A DNA stretch of 64,000 nucleotides from positions 1 to 64,000 of the forward strand of contig JAJZDX010000001.1 in NCBI GenBank assembly GCA_021805865.1, in the 5' to 3' direction. Every line of letters begins with the position of its first letter. Position 1 is the stretch's first letter. The stretch comes from Pseudomonadota bacterium. GTDB lineage: Bacteria > Pseudomonadota > Gammaproteobacteria > Steroidobacterales > Steroidobacteraceae. Positions 8,927 through 19,032 of this stretch are shown piece by piece. A program made the position numbers and the translations under genes. Below the pieces are notes generated by a model. The model worked only from the letters and a program-made list of their open reading frames with translations, had not been told where the DNA came from and made no database searches.

Positions 8927-9733
8927 GTGGTGAGACCGGTCGTGGTGACGCGGGCGGAGCCGGCCGACGGGCCCCTGAGCCGCGAGCTCGAGCAGCTCGG
9001 CGTGCCGGTGCTGCGCTGGCCGGCGATCGGCATCGTGCCCGCCGATCCCGCGCAGCTCGCACAGGCGTTGACCCACGAGGCCTTCGATTGGATCGTGCTC
9101 ACGAGCCGCCACGGCGTCGCGGCCCTGACCGAGCTGCTGCCTGCGCCCCCTCAGGGGGTGCGCATCGCAGCGATCGGACCGGCCAGCGCCCAAGCCCTGC
9201 GTGAGCGGGGCTGGCCGGTCGACCTCACCGGCGAGGCCGGCGCAGAGAGCCTGCTGAAAGCGCTCGAGACGGCAGGCATCCGCGGGCGGCGAATCCTCCA
9301 CCCCGCCAGCTCGCGCGTGCTGCCGGCGCTCGGCGAGGGGCTGAGGCGCCTGGGCGCCGAGGTCGTGACCGTCGAGGCCTACCGCACGATTCCCACCTCC
9401 CTTGATGTCGAGTCCTGCCGCGCCACGATTGCGCGCGGGGACATCGGCGCGGTCACGTTCGCCAGTCCCTCGGCCGTCATCGAGCTCGAGCATGCGCTGG
9501 GGAGCGGCGATTTCCAGCGTCTGCTTTCGGCCGCTCCGGCGGTGACCATCGGCCCGACCACGGCGCGTGAGTTGACCGTGCGCGGGCTCTCGCCCGTCGT
9601 GGCCGAGCCGCACACGCTGCATGGGCTCGCGGTGTGGTGTCATGCGCTTGTGCACGGGATTGAACCTGGCTCGCAAAAAGCGAACCCCGAACATGATGCG
9701 GCGCGAGGCGCCGAGAAGAGGCTCGAACCATGA
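8927..9733 (+). CDS. hemD: Uroporphyrinogen-III synthase
   Basis: This 268-residue protein inverts ring D and closes hydroxymethylbilane to uroporphyrinogen III. The sequence is weakly conserved in this family, but the N-terminal VVVTRAEPADGPLSRELE, the WIVLTSRHGVAAL segment, VTVEAYRT and AVTFASPSAV fit HemD well. The GTG at 8927 sits about 8 bases after GGGAGGGA, a good ribosome-binding site; a second GTG follows immediately. The C-terminal 30 residues are polar and probably disordered. It overlaps hemB by 4 bases. Confidence 0.9.
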   Translation: MVRPVVVTRAEPADGPLSRELEQLGVPVLRWPAIGIVPADPAQLAQALTHEAFDWIVLTSRHGVAALTELLPAPPQGVRIAAIGPASAQALRERGWPVDLTGEAGAESLLKALETAGIRGRRILHPASSRVLPALGEGLRRLGAEVVTVEAYRTIPTSLDVESCRATIARGDIGAVTFASPSAVIELEHALGSGDFQRLLSAAPAVTIGPTTARELTVRGLSPVVAEPHTLHGLAVWCHALVHGIEPGSQKANPEHDAARGAEKRLEP

Positions 9734-10710
9734 GTTTTCCCACCGAACGGCCCCGCCGGACACGCCAGAGCGATCTCTGGAGGCGCATGGTCCGCGAGAC
9801 CCGGCTCACGCCCGATGCGCTCATTTATCCACTGTTCGTCGTGCCCGGAGAGGGCGTGCGCCATCCGATCTCGAGCATGCCGGGCATCTCGCAGCTCTCC
9901 GTCGATGAGGCGGTGAAGGAGGCCCGCGCCGCGGCGGACGCGGGTGTGCCGGCGGTGCTGCTGTTCGCCGCGCCGGAGCAGAAAGACGCCCGCGCCAGCG
10001 CCGCGCTCGATCCGCACGGGCTGGCTGCCCAGGCCATCACGGCCATCAAATCGGCCTGTCCGGGTCTCATCGTGTGGGCCGATGTCTGTCTGTGCGGCGC
10101 CACCGACCACGGTCATTGCGGGCACGTCCTTGCGGGTGGGGCGATCGACAACGACTCCTCGATCCAGACGCTTGCCCAAGTGGCGCTCAACTACGCCCGC
10201 GCCGGCGCCGATGCGATCGCGCCGAGCGACATGATGGACGGGCGCGTGCAGGCCATCCGCCGGGTGCTCGACCGGGACGGCTTCGCCATGACCCCGATCA
10301 TCTCGTACGCCGCCAAGTACGCCTCGTCCTTCTACGGCCCGTTCCGCGAGGCGGCCGAGTCTGCGCCCGCCTTCGGCGACCGCCGCAGCTACCAGATGGA
10401 CCCGGCCAACGCGCGCGAGGCGGTGCGCGAGGTGCTGTTGGATATCGAGGAGGGCGCCGACCTCGTCATGGTCAAGCCCGCCGGGCCCTACCTCGACATC
10501 ATTCACCGGGTGCGTGCGGCGGTGCAGGTGCCGGTGGTCGCCTACCAGGTGAGCGGGGAGTTCAGCCTGATCAAGGCCGCCGCCGAGCGCGGCTGGATCG
10601 ACGAGCGCGCGGCGGTGCTCGAGACCCTCACCGGCATTCAGCGCGCGGGCGCGGACCTCATCATCACCTACTTCGCGCCCGAGGTGGCACGCTGGCTGAG
10701 GAGCCTCTGA
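9730..10710 (+). CDS. hemB: Porphobilinogen synthase (delta-aminolevulinate dehydratase), zinc type
   Basis: HemB condenses two 5-aminolevulinates to porphobilinogen. The 326-residue sequence has the Schiff-base lysine region MVKPAGPYLDII and the second active-site lysine in YAAKYASSFYGPF. The metal site reads DVCLCGATDHGHCG: the three cysteines mark the Zn-dependent class, not the Mg-type DVALDPYTDHGHDG. It overlaps hemD by ATGA, and hemE starts immediately after its stop. Its place after hemC and hemD does not follow pathway order. Confidence 0.98.
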   Translation: MSFPTERPRRTRQSDLWRRMVRETRLTPDALIYPLFVVPGEGVRHPISSMPGISQLSVDEAVKEARAAADAGVPAVLLFAAPEQKDARASAALDPHGLAAQAITAIKSACPGLIVWADVCLCGATDHGHCGHVLAGGAIDNDSSIQTLAQVALNYARAGADAIAPSDMMDGRVQAIRRVLDRDGFAMTPIISYAAKYASSFYGPFREAAESAPAFGDRRSYQMDPANAREAVREVLLDIEEGADLVMVKPAGPYLDIIHRVRAAVQVPVVAYQVSGEFSLIKAAAERGWIDERAAVLETLTGIQRAGADLIITYFAPEVARWLRSL

Positions 10711-11778
10711 TTGACCGCGCCCGCCGCCGAGACGTCCGTCTTTCTGGCCGCCTGCCGCCGCCGGCCGGTGCCCTACACACCCATCTGGATCATGCGCCAG
10801 GCGGGCCGCTATCTGCCCGAGTACCGGCAGCTGCGCGCCAAGGTGGACTTCGAGACGCTCACCCGCACGCCCGAGCTCGCAGCCGAAGTCACGCTGCAGC
10901 CGCTGAAGCGCTTTGCGCTCGATGCGGCCATTCTTTTCAGCGACATCATGACACCGCTCCAGGGCATGGGCGTCGATCTCGGCTTCGATCCGGGCCCGGT
11001 GGTGCGCGAGCCGATCCGCACTCTCGCGGCGATCGAGGCCCTGCGCGCGCTCACGCCCGAGCGGGACGTGCCCTTCGTGTTGGAATCCATCCGGCTGGTC
11101 CGTGCCGCAGCGCCGCGGGACGTGCCCCTCATCGGCTTTGCGGGCGGCCCGTTCACACTCTTCTGTTATCTCGTGTGCGGGCGCCCGGAGAAGGAATTCG
11201 AGACGGCGCGCGCGTTTCTTTATGCCCAACCGGAGGCGAGCCTGCGCCTGCTCGAGCGGCTCGCGGACGCGATGGCCGCCTACCTGGCGGCCCAGGCGCG
11301 CGCCGGCGCGCAGGCGCTGATGCTGTTCGAGTCCTGGGCGGGGCTGCTCGCGCCGCCCGCCTTCGAGCGTTTCGCGCTGCACGCCGCGCAGCGCACCCTG
11401 GCGGCGCTGCGCGGCGCGGGCGTGCCCAGGATCTACTATGTCAACCAGGGTGGCGCGCTGATGGAGGCCGTCGCCGGAGTCGATGCCGAGGTGATCGGCG
11501 TCGACTGGCGGGTGCCGCTCGATCAGGTGCGCCGGCGCCTGGGCCCGCAGAAGGCGGTGCAGGGCAACCTCGACCCGGCGGCGCTCTTCGCCCCCCCCGA
11601 TGAGCTCGAGCGCCAGGCCGCACACGTGCTCGCCGAGGCCGGGCCCGCGCCGGGACACATTTTCAACCTGGGCCACGGCATCTGGCCGCAGGCCGACCCG
11701 CAGGCCGTGGCGCGGCTGGTTGACTACGTCCACGATCGCTCCGCACGAGCGGCGCCCGCCGAAGGGGCCAGCTCTTGA
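10711..11778 (+). CDS. hemE: Uroporphyrinogen decarboxylase
   Basis: HemE removes four acetate carboxyls from uroporphyrinogen III to give coproporphyrinogen III. The 355-residue protein has the N-terminal signature PIWIMRQAGRYLPEY, the catalytic-Asp segment ILFSDIMTPLQGMG, and GFAGGPFTL. The predicted start is TTG at 10711, directly abutting the hemB stop and 7 bases after GAGGAG; no ATG nearby would preserve the N-terminal motif. Its stop overlaps the TTG start of hemF. Confidence 0.97.
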   Translation: MTAPAAETSVFLAACRRRPVPYTPIWIMRQAGRYLPEYRQLRAKVDFETLTRTPELAAEVTLQPLKRFALDAAILFSDIMTPLQGMGVDLGFDPGPVVREPIRTLAAIEALRALTPERDVPFVLESIRLVRAAAPRDVPLIGFAGGPFTLFCYLVCGRPEKEFETARAFLYAQPEASLRLLERLADAMAAYLAAQARAGAQALMLFESWAGLLAPPAFERFALHAAQRTLAALRGAGVPRIYYVNQGGALMEAVAGVDAEVIGVDWRVPLDQVRRRLGPQKAVQGNLDPAALFAPPDELERQAAHVLAEAGPAPGHIFNLGHGIWPQADPQAVARLVDYVHDRSARAAPAEGASS

Positions 11779-12614
11779 GCTCCCCGGTTGGCGGCGAGGA
11801 TCTGGCCGAGGCCGCGGCAGCGTATTTCCGCGACCTGCAGGCGCGCATCTGCTGCGCGTTCGAGGCCCTGGAGCCCTCGGCCCGCTTCGAGGCGCGCTCC
11901 TGGCGCCGGCCCGAGGGTCATCGCCTGAAGGGTGGCGGGGAATCGCGGCTGATGCGCGGAGAGGTGTTCGAGAAAGTCGGCGTGAATGTCAGCCACGTCT
12001 GGGGTGAGTTCTCCGGGCAAGCCCGCGGCCAGGTGCCTGGCGCCGAGGAGTCGGGCGGGCGCTTTCTCGCCTGCGGGATCTCGCTCGTGGCGCACATGAC
12101 CAATCCCTACGCTCCCGCGGTCCACCTGAACCTGCGGTATCTGCGCACCAGCCGAGCGTGGTTCGGCGGCGGGACGGACCTGACGCCGACCTTCCCGTTC
12201 GAGGAAGACACGGCGGACTTCCACGCCGCTCTGCGCTGCGCCTGCGACACGTACCGACCCGACGCATATCGGCAGTTCAAGGAATGGTGCGACCGCTACT
12301 TCTACCTCCCCCATCGGCACGAGCCCCGCGGCGTCGGCGGCATCTTCTTCGATGAGCTCGCCGGCGCCGACGCCGAGATCGATTTGGCCTTCGTGCGAGA
12401 GGTGGGCGAGGCGTTCCTCGCCGTCTATCCCCGCCTCGTCGCGCGACGCAAGGACCTGCCTTATGATGAGGCGGCTCGGGAGAAGCTGCTCCTCAAGCGC
12501 GGGCGGTATGTCGAGTTCAACCTGGTCTATGATCGGGGCACGAGATTCGGCTTCCAGACCGATGCCGATCCCGAGGCCTACCTCATGAGTCTGCCACCGC
12601 TTGTCAGATGGTAA
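11775..12614 (+). CDS. hemF: Oxygen-dependent coproporphyrinogen-III oxidase
   Basis: HemF oxidatively decarboxylates coproporphyrinogen III to protoporphyrinogen IX using O2. The 279-residue protein carries CGISLVAHMTNPYAP, VHLNLRYL, WFGGGTDLTP and the C-terminal SLPPLVRW. It starts with TTG overlapping the hemE stop (TTGA). It ends exactly at SLPPLVRW, whereas the E. coli enzyme continues for about 20 residues; short forms exist elsewhere, so this may be natural. An aerobic lifestyle is implied. The next gene starts inside its last codons. Confidence 0.94.
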   Translation: MSSPVGGEDLAEAAAAYFRDLQARICCAFEALEPSARFEARSWRRPEGHRLKGGGESRLMRGEVFEKVGVNVSHVWGEFSGQARGQVPGAEESGGRFLACGISLVAHMTNPYAPAVHLNLRYLRTSRAWFGGGTDLTPTFPFEEDTADFHAALRCACDTYRPDAYRQFKEWCDRYFYLPHRHEPRGVGGIFFDELAGADAEIDLAFVREVGEAFLAVYPRLVARRKDLPYDEAAREKLLLKRGRYVEFNLVYDRGTRFGFQTDADPEAYLMSLPPLVRW

Positions 12615-13135
12615 AGCACACCGGTCTGAAACTCAGAAGCTGTACGCCGCTGCTGTGCGCGGTGGGATTGGCGTTGAGCGCGTGCAGCCAGCAGGGCTCG
12701 GACTTCCTGTCGAGCCCCCCGCCCCACGCCGTGCCCTCCGCCCCCGCGCCGCCCGCGCCCCAAGGGCCGCGCGCCGCGCTGCGCGCCTCGACCCTCATCT
12801 CCATGCCGGTCGAGTCCCGCTCCGGCCGGGTGCTCGGGCGCATCCACGACATCGTCTTCAACCCCAACGGCAACGGGCGTGCAACACACATCGTCATCGC
12901 GTACGGCAAGGGTGACGCCGGCCACAGACTGGTGGCGATTCCCTGGTGGACGGCGATGTCGGACATTCACCACGGCGCCCTGGTGTTGAAGGCGGCGCGG
13001 CTCGAGGGCGCCCCCAGCTTCGAGCCCGGCAACTGGCCGGACCTCAGAGATTCATCGTGGAGCGACGCCGCGGATGACTATTGGACGGTGCCGGTCGATT
13101 CGACCTCGCGCTCGCGCTCCCGTCCGCCTCTTTGA
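12608..13135 (+). CDS. PRC-barrel domain lipoprotein
   Basis: This 175-residue protein has a signal peptide with lipobox LSAC and acylated Cys26. A Pro/Ala-rich linker follows (about 35-55), then a PRC-barrel-like domain (about 60-130) with VESRSGRVLGRIHDIVF and HRLVAIPWW. PRC-barrels often bind other proteins or tetrapyrrole assemblies, but no specific function is known here. It overlaps the end of hemF by 7 bases and abuts the AsmA-like gene, so it is probably co-transcribed with both. The envelope location follows from the lipobox. Confidence 0.75.
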   Translation: MVKHTGLKLRSCTPLLCAVGLALSACSQQGSDFLSSPPPHAVPSAPAPPAPQGPRAALRASTLISMPVESRSGRVLGRIHDIVFNPNGNGRATHIVIAYGKGDAGHRLVAIPWWTAMSDIHHGALVLKAARLEGAPSFEPGNWPDLRDSSWSDAADDYWTVPVDSTSRSRSRPPL

Positions 13136-14299
13136 ATGCGGACCTTCCGTTGGATCCTCGGGATCGTGGCCGCGCTCGTGCTGCTTTTGGCCGCAGCGCT
13201 GATCACCGTCACCCTGGTCATCAACCCAAACCACTATCGTGGCCAGATTGACCGGCTGGTGAGCCGGGCCACCGGCCGCACCTTCGTGATCGAGGGGAAT
13301 CTGCGCCTCTCGTGGTTCCCGTGGCTCGCCTTGCGGGTCGGACCGGCGCGCCTCGGCCCCGCCCCGGGACAGCCGGGACCGGACCTGATCGACTGGCGCT
13401 CCGCAAGCGTGAGCATCCGGCTGCTGCCGCTGCTGTTGCACCGGCAGCTGGACATCGGACAGATCCGGCTGCGGGGCGCCGACATTCATCTGTGGCGGGA
13501 GCCCGATGGCCGGGGCAACTGGCAGAACCTGCTCACCCGATCGCACTCACAGGCCGCGACGCCGGCTCTGCCGGCGTTCGGCGGACTCGACATCGTGGAC
13601 GGGACGCTGCATTACGTGGGCCGGCCGGGAGCGCCGATCACCCTGACACACTGGCGACTGCGCGTGAGCCCCTGGCACTCGGGCGGACCCCTGTCGGTGA
13701 GCAGCCGCTTCCGGCTGCGTGCCGGCCCGCTGCCGCAGTCGGGGGTGCAGGTACGGTTGCGTCTCGAGCGGCTGCGGCTCAAGCCCGCCCCGCTCGCCGT
13801 CTTCGCGCCATCGGTGTTGCTCGAAGTGTCGGACGTGACGCTGCGGGGCACGACAACGCTCACGCACGGCACAAACGGCTTCGACGCCGGCGGCTCCCTG
13901 GCGCTCACCGTCCCTTCGGTCCGTCATCTGATCACGCTGTTGAACATCAAGACGCGTCTGCCGAAGGATCCCAAAGCGCTCGGCAAGCTCTCGCTGAGGG
14001 CTCGCTGGCGACTGAGAAACGGCGCGCTGGCGCTCAATTTGCTCACCGCGCGGCTCGATGCGACGACGCTCACCGGCTGGGTGGATCGATCGGGCGGCTC
14101 GCAGCCGCTGTGGCGCTTCGCTCTCGATGCCGACCGGATCGACTTCGCGCATTACCTGCCGCCGACGAGAAAACACCCCAAGCCGCTCGTGCTGCCGATC
14201 CAGGCGCTGCGCACGCTGCATGCGTGCGGCACGCTGACGGTCGAGCGGGCGAGCTTCAACGGGACGACTCTGCGGGACGTCCGGCTCGAGGTGCAATGA
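13136..14299 (+). CDS. Short AsmA-family membrane-anchored protein
   Basis: This 387-residue protein has an N-terminal membrane helix (about 5-27) followed by a periplasmic AsmA-type domain. The family opening NHYRGQIDRLVSRATGR and the LGPAR and RQLDIGQIRLRGADI segments are clear. AsmA proteins belong to the bridge-like group linked to outer-membrane lipid homeostasis. Typical members are 600-700 residues; this one stops after TLRDVRLEV, where the second half normally begins. The stop overlaps the mutY start (ATGA), which argues for a settled short form and not a fresh truncation. The asmA-mutY-yggX order is common in gammaproteobacteria. Confidence 0.8.
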   Translation: MRTFRWILGIVAALVLLLAAALITVTLVINPNHYRGQIDRLVSRATGRTFVIEGNLRLSWFPWLALRVGPARLGPAPGQPGPDLIDWRSASVSIRLLPLLLHRQLDIGQIRLRGADIHLWREPDGRGNWQNLLTRSHSQAATPALPAFGGLDIVDGTLHYVGRPGAPITLTHWRLRVSPWHSGGPLSVSSRFRLRAGPLPQSGVQVRLRLERLRLKPAPLAVFAPSVLLEVSDVTLRGTTTLTHGTNGFDAGGSLALTVPSVRHLITLLNIKTRLPKDPKALGKLSLRARWRLRNGALALNLLTARLDATTLTGWVDRSGGSQPLWRFALDADRIDFAHYLPPTRKHPKPLVLPIQALRTLHACGTLTVERASFNGTTLRDVRLEVQ

Positions 14300-15405
14300 G
14301 CAGGGACAAGCCACGCCGGCCGGATGCGGCCCGAGTGGCCGACGCCGGCCCGAGCTTTGCGGGCGCGCTGATCGAATGGCACGCCCTCGGCGGACGGCAC
14401 GACCTGCCGTGGCAGCGCGATCGCAGCCCTTACCGGGTATGGGTCTCGGAAATCATGCTGCAGCAGACCCGGGTCGGCACCGTGATCCCCTACTACGAGC
14501 GTTTCATGCGGCGCTTTCCTGACATCGTGGCGCTCGCCGGCGCGCCGCTCGATGAAGTGCTGCACCTGTGGTCGGGGCTCGGGTACTACGCGCGGGCTCG
14601 CAACCTCCACCGCGCCGCGGTCTGTGTCCGCGAGGAGCACGGCGGGCGCTTTCCGGAGAGCTTCGAGGCGCTGGCCCGCCTGCCCGGCGTTGGCCGTTCC
14701 ACCGCCGGGGCCGTTCTGGCACTGAGCCGCGGTCAGCGCCTTCCCATTCTCGACGGCAATGTGCGCCGTGTTCTGACCCGTCAATTCGGGGTGGAGGGCG
14801 GCGCATCGGACCGCACTGCGATGCAGCGGCTGTGGCAGATCTCGGAAGAGTGCACGCCCACGCGGCACGTCGACGTGTACACGCAGGCGATCATGGATCT
14901 GGGTGCCACGATCTGCACGCGCCGCAACCCCGCCTGCGGGCAGTGCCCGGTGGCCGAGCGTTGCGTCGCACGCCTCACCGGCCGCCAACACGAGCTGCCC
15001 GCGGCCAGGCGCCGCCCCGAGCGGCCCCTGCGCCAGGTCTTCATGGTCGCGGCGCAGCGACACGATGGCGGCGTGTTGCTCGAGCGCCGGCCCGAGAGCG
15101 GCATCTGGGGCGGTTTGTGGTGCCTGCCGCAATTCGACACGCGCGCCGAGGCCGAGGCGTATCTCAGACACGCCCTGAACGGCGCCGCGCCCCGGCCGCT
15201 CGAGGCGCTGCGGCATGCGTTCACCCATTTTGATCTTGTCATCACGCCGCTTCTGGCCCATTGTTCAGCCACGAGCGCGCCGGACCCGGCGCGCCATGCC
15301 TGGTACCGCGCAAGCGCCCCCGACGCACTCGGTCTTCCCGCTCCGATCTCGAAGTTCCTGCGGCGACTGGCGACCGACGCGGTCCAGGAGCAGCTTTTGG
15401 ATTGA
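14296..15405 (+). CDS. mutY: A/G-specific adenine DNA glycosylase
   Basis: MutY excises adenine mispaired with 8-oxoguanine. The 369-residue sequence has the N-terminal WQRDRSPYRVWVSEIMLQQT region, a helix-hairpin-helix with LPGVGRSTAGA, and the catalytic Asp in ILDGNVRRVL. The 4Fe-4S cluster is formed by C-X6-C-X2-C-X5-C (CTRRNPACGQCPVAERC). The C-terminal Nudix-like domain with WGGLWCLPQF recognises 8-oxoguanine. The ATG at 14296 overlaps the asmA stop. Length fits the family. Confidence 0.97.
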   Translation: MSRDKPRRPDAARVADAGPSFAGALIEWHALGGRHDLPWQRDRSPYRVWVSEIMLQQTRVGTVIPYYERFMRRFPDIVALAGAPLDEVLHLWSGLGYYARARNLHRAAVCVREEHGGRFPESFEALARLPGVGRSTAGAVLALSRGQRLPILDGNVRRVLTRQFGVEGGASDRTAMQRLWQISEECTPTRHVDVYTQAIMDLGATICTRRNPACGQCPVAERCVARLTGRQHELPAARRRPERPLRQVFMVAAQRHDGGVLLERRPESGIWGGLWCLPQFDTRAEAEAYLRHALNGAAPRPLEALRHAFTHFDLVITPLLAHCSATSAPDPARHAWYRASAPDALGLPAPISKFLRRLATDAVQEQLLD

Positions 15406-15423
15406 CAGCAACTGGAGACGGCC

Positions 15424-15695
15424 GTGGCCCGAATGGTGCAGTGTGTGGTGTTGAAGCGCGAGGCGCCCGGCCTCGACCGTCCGCCCTATCCCGGCGAGCT
15501 GGGCAAGCGGATCTATGAGCAGGTCTCGCGCGAGGCCTGGGCCCGCTGGATCCAGCACCAGGTCATGTTGATCAACGAGTACCGCTTAAGTCCCATCGAG
15601 CCGAAGGCCCGCCAGTTTCTCGAGGCCGAGATGCAGAAATTCTTCTTCGGCTCAGGCTCGACCCGGCCCGAGGGCTACGCGCCGCCCGAGGAGCA

Positions 15696-15699
<4 letters not shown>
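15424..15699 (+). CDS. yggX: Oxidative damage protection / Fe(II) trafficking protein YggX
   Basis: This 91-residue protein has the YggX pattern [20 protein letters not shown] then [11 protein letters not shown] and MLINEYRL. YggX proteins protect Fe-S enzymes against oxidative damage; Cys7 is the conserved cysteine. The GTG start at 15424 aligns with the E. coli N-terminus (MSRT versus MARM). It sits 18 bases after mutY, itself an Fe-S repair enzyme, and its end overlaps the GTG of edd. Confidence 0.93.
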
Positions 15700-17522
<1,823 letters not shown>

Positions 17523-17526
17523 GGCC

Positions 17527-17542
17527 GGGGCGCGGGCGCCCC
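17527..17542 (+). terminator. GC hairpin after edd
   Basis: GGGGCG (17527-17532) and CGCCCC (17537-17542) form a perfect 6-bp stem with a CGGG loop, five bases after the edd stop. No T-run follows, so it may stabilise the 3' end or assist factor-dependent termination. Confidence 0.35.
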
Positions 17543-17604
17543 TCGAGGCGGGTGAGGGCACTTCCTCGGTCCGCTCGGCGTCCGGCCGGCTCGGAGCCTG
17601 GAAA

Positions 17605-17799
17605 CGCTCGCGCCGAGGCGGACACGATGAGCCCGAAGAGGATCATCGCGAGCAGCTTCTCGATCACCTTCGCGGAGCTGAGGTGCGGGTGAAAAGGTGC
17701 GGCCGAGAGCGGCACGACCGCGAAGTTCATGACGAGATCGATCAAAACGCCATAGGCCGCGGCGTCCCGCCCGCACGGGCCGCACTGCGTTTGAATCGG
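17605..17799 (-). pseudogene. Remnant of a small multi-pass membrane protein (DUF1440/YagU-like)
   Basis: Reading the minus strand from about 17799 gives a membrane-protein fragment with YGVLIDLVMNFAVVPLSAAP followed by a second hydrophobic helix, KLLAMILFGLIV. The VMN-VVPLSAAP pattern recalls the C-terminal half of small four-helix proteins of the DUF1440/YagU type. No N-terminal half is present: an in-frame stop lies just upstream. After SARAF the frame runs on into antisense of edd with no family-like ending. I interpret it as a truncated relic between two convergent operons. The family call is tentative. Confidence 0.4.
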
Positions 17800-17879
17800 T
17801 CAGGAGCCCCCCCATGAGCCTCGCCGCAGAGCGCAGTATCCGGCTCACCGACGAGGGCAGGCAATCACCTGCGCCGCGC

Positions 17880-17895
17880 GGGGGCGCACGCCCCC
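17880..17895 (-). terminator. GC hairpin after minE
   Basis: GGGGGCG (17880-17886) and CGCCCCC (17889-17895) form a perfect inverted repeat about 30 bases beyond the minE stop. No T-run follows on the minus strand. It is the best candidate for the 3' end of the minCDE transcript. Confidence 0.35.
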
Positions 17896-17923
17896 GGGGC
17901 TTCGCGAGGAGTGCTATATACGC

Positions 17924-18181
17924 TCAGCCGCCCTGCTTGTCCGGCAGCGCCACGCTGAGCTCGAGGACCTCGTGGCCTTCCTCGCGGTCGAGATGCACCT
18001 GGACCGCCTCGGGATCCACGTTGACGTACTTGTGGATCACCTGCAGGAGCTCGCGCCGGAGCAGCGGCAGATAGTCCGGCGCGCCGCGCGTGCTTCGCTC
18101 CTGCGCCACGATGATTCGCAGGCGCTCCTTGGCGATGCTCGCCGTGGAGGGCTTGCTTCGAAACAGGGCCAGCAGTCCCAT
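17924..18181 (-). CDS. minE: Cell division topological specificity factor MinE
   Basis: This 85-residue protein has the MinE layout. The N-terminal membrane-targeting and MinD-activating segment ([28 protein letters not shown]) is followed by the C-terminal dimer domain with [20 protein letters not shown]. It stimulates MinD ATPase and drives the pole-to-pole oscillation that places the Z ring. The ATG at 18181 has GGAGG a few bases upstream and lies 1 base after the minD stop. The longer frame upstream is antisense to nothing recognisable and was rejected. Confidence 0.97.
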   Translation of the reverse strand: MGLLALFRSKPSTASIAKERLRIIVAQERSTRGAPDYLPLLRRELLQVIHKYVNVDPEAVQVHLDREEGHEVLELSVALPDKQGG

Positions 18182-18182
18182 G

Positions 18183-18995
18183 TCACCCTCCGAACATGCG
18201 GGCGAGGAATCCCCGCTTGCGCTCTTCGAGGAAACGCAACGGCAGCTGCTCGCCGAGCAGGCGGCCGACCGCGTCCTCGTAGGCGTCGGCGGCGTCGCTC
18301 GCGTCATTCAGAATGACCGGCACGCCGGAGTTGGAGGCCGCCAGCACGTCGGTCGACTCGGGCACGACGCCGATGACATCCAGCCCCAGGATCTCCTTCA
18401 CGTCATTGACGCTCATCATCTCGCCGCTCGCTACCCGCCGCGGGTTATAGCGGGTCAGCAGCAGATGCTCCTTCACCCCGCCGTTGCCGTTCTCAGCGCG
18501 CCGGGTCTTGCTCGCGAGCAGCCCGAGGATGCGATCGGAGTCGCGGACCGAGGAGACTTCCGGGTTCACCACGACGACGGCGCGGTCGGCGAAGTACATC
18601 GCCAGGTGCGCGCCCTTCTCGATGCCCGCGGGCGAATCGCACAGGACATAGTCGAACCCCTCGCTGTTGAGCTCATCGAGAACGCGCTGCACACCCTCCT
18701 CGGTCAGCGCATCCTTGTCGCGGGTCTGCGAGGCCGCAAGCACGTGCAGGCCCTCCACGCGCTTGTCCTTGATCAGGGCCTGCTTGAGCGTGCAGTCGCC
18801 ATTGATGACGTTGACGAAGTCGTAGACCACGCGCCGCTCGCAGCCCATGATCAGGTCGAGATTGCGCAGTCCGATGTCGAAGTCGATCAGCGCCACACGC
18901 TTGCCGCGGCGGGCCAACCCGCAACCCAGGCTAGCCGAGGTGGTGGTCTTGCCGACCCCGCCCTTGCCCGAGGTCACCACGATGATCTCACTCAA
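18183..18995 (-). CDS. minD: Septum site-determining ATPase MinD
   Basis: This protein has 270 residues, the same as E. coli MinD. The deviant Walker A motif [10 protein letters not shown] lies at about 9-18, and [22 protein letters not shown] and [15 protein letters not shown] follow. The C-terminal amphipathic membrane-targeting helix is [13 protein letters not shown]. The start is TTG at 18995, preceded by GAGGAGAG; it gives the exact family N-terminus ([12 protein letters not shown]), while the open frame further upstream does not match the family. It recruits MinC to the membrane and is released by MinE. Confidence 0.97.
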   Translation of the reverse strand: MSEIIVVTSGKGGVGKTTTSASLGCGLARRGKRVALIDFDIGLRNLDLIMGCERRVVYDFVNVINGDCTLKQALIKDKRVEGLHVLAASQTRDKDALTEEGVQRVLDELNSEGFDYVLCDSPAGIEKGAHLAMYFADRAVVVVNPEVSSVRDSDRILGLLASKTRRAENGNGGVKEHLLLTRYNPRRVASGEMMSVNDVKEILGLDVIGVVPESTDVLAASNSGVPVILNDASDAADAYEDAVGRLLGEQLPLRFLEERKRGFLARMFGG

Positions 18996-19032
18996 GTTTC
19001 TCTCCTCGAAGATTCTGTTGGGCGGGGCGCAC

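Noticed and set aside
9640-11733. A 697-codon minus-strand frame opposite hemB and hemE
   Set aside because: It is antisense to two clearly identified enzymes, and its composition (His, Gly, Arg, Asp-rich) is the usual shadow of high-GC coding sequence.
13312-15405. One 697-residue protein in the mutY frame
   Set aside because: The first 328 codons are the out-of-frame reading of the AsmA-like gene; MutY homology begins only after ATG 14296.
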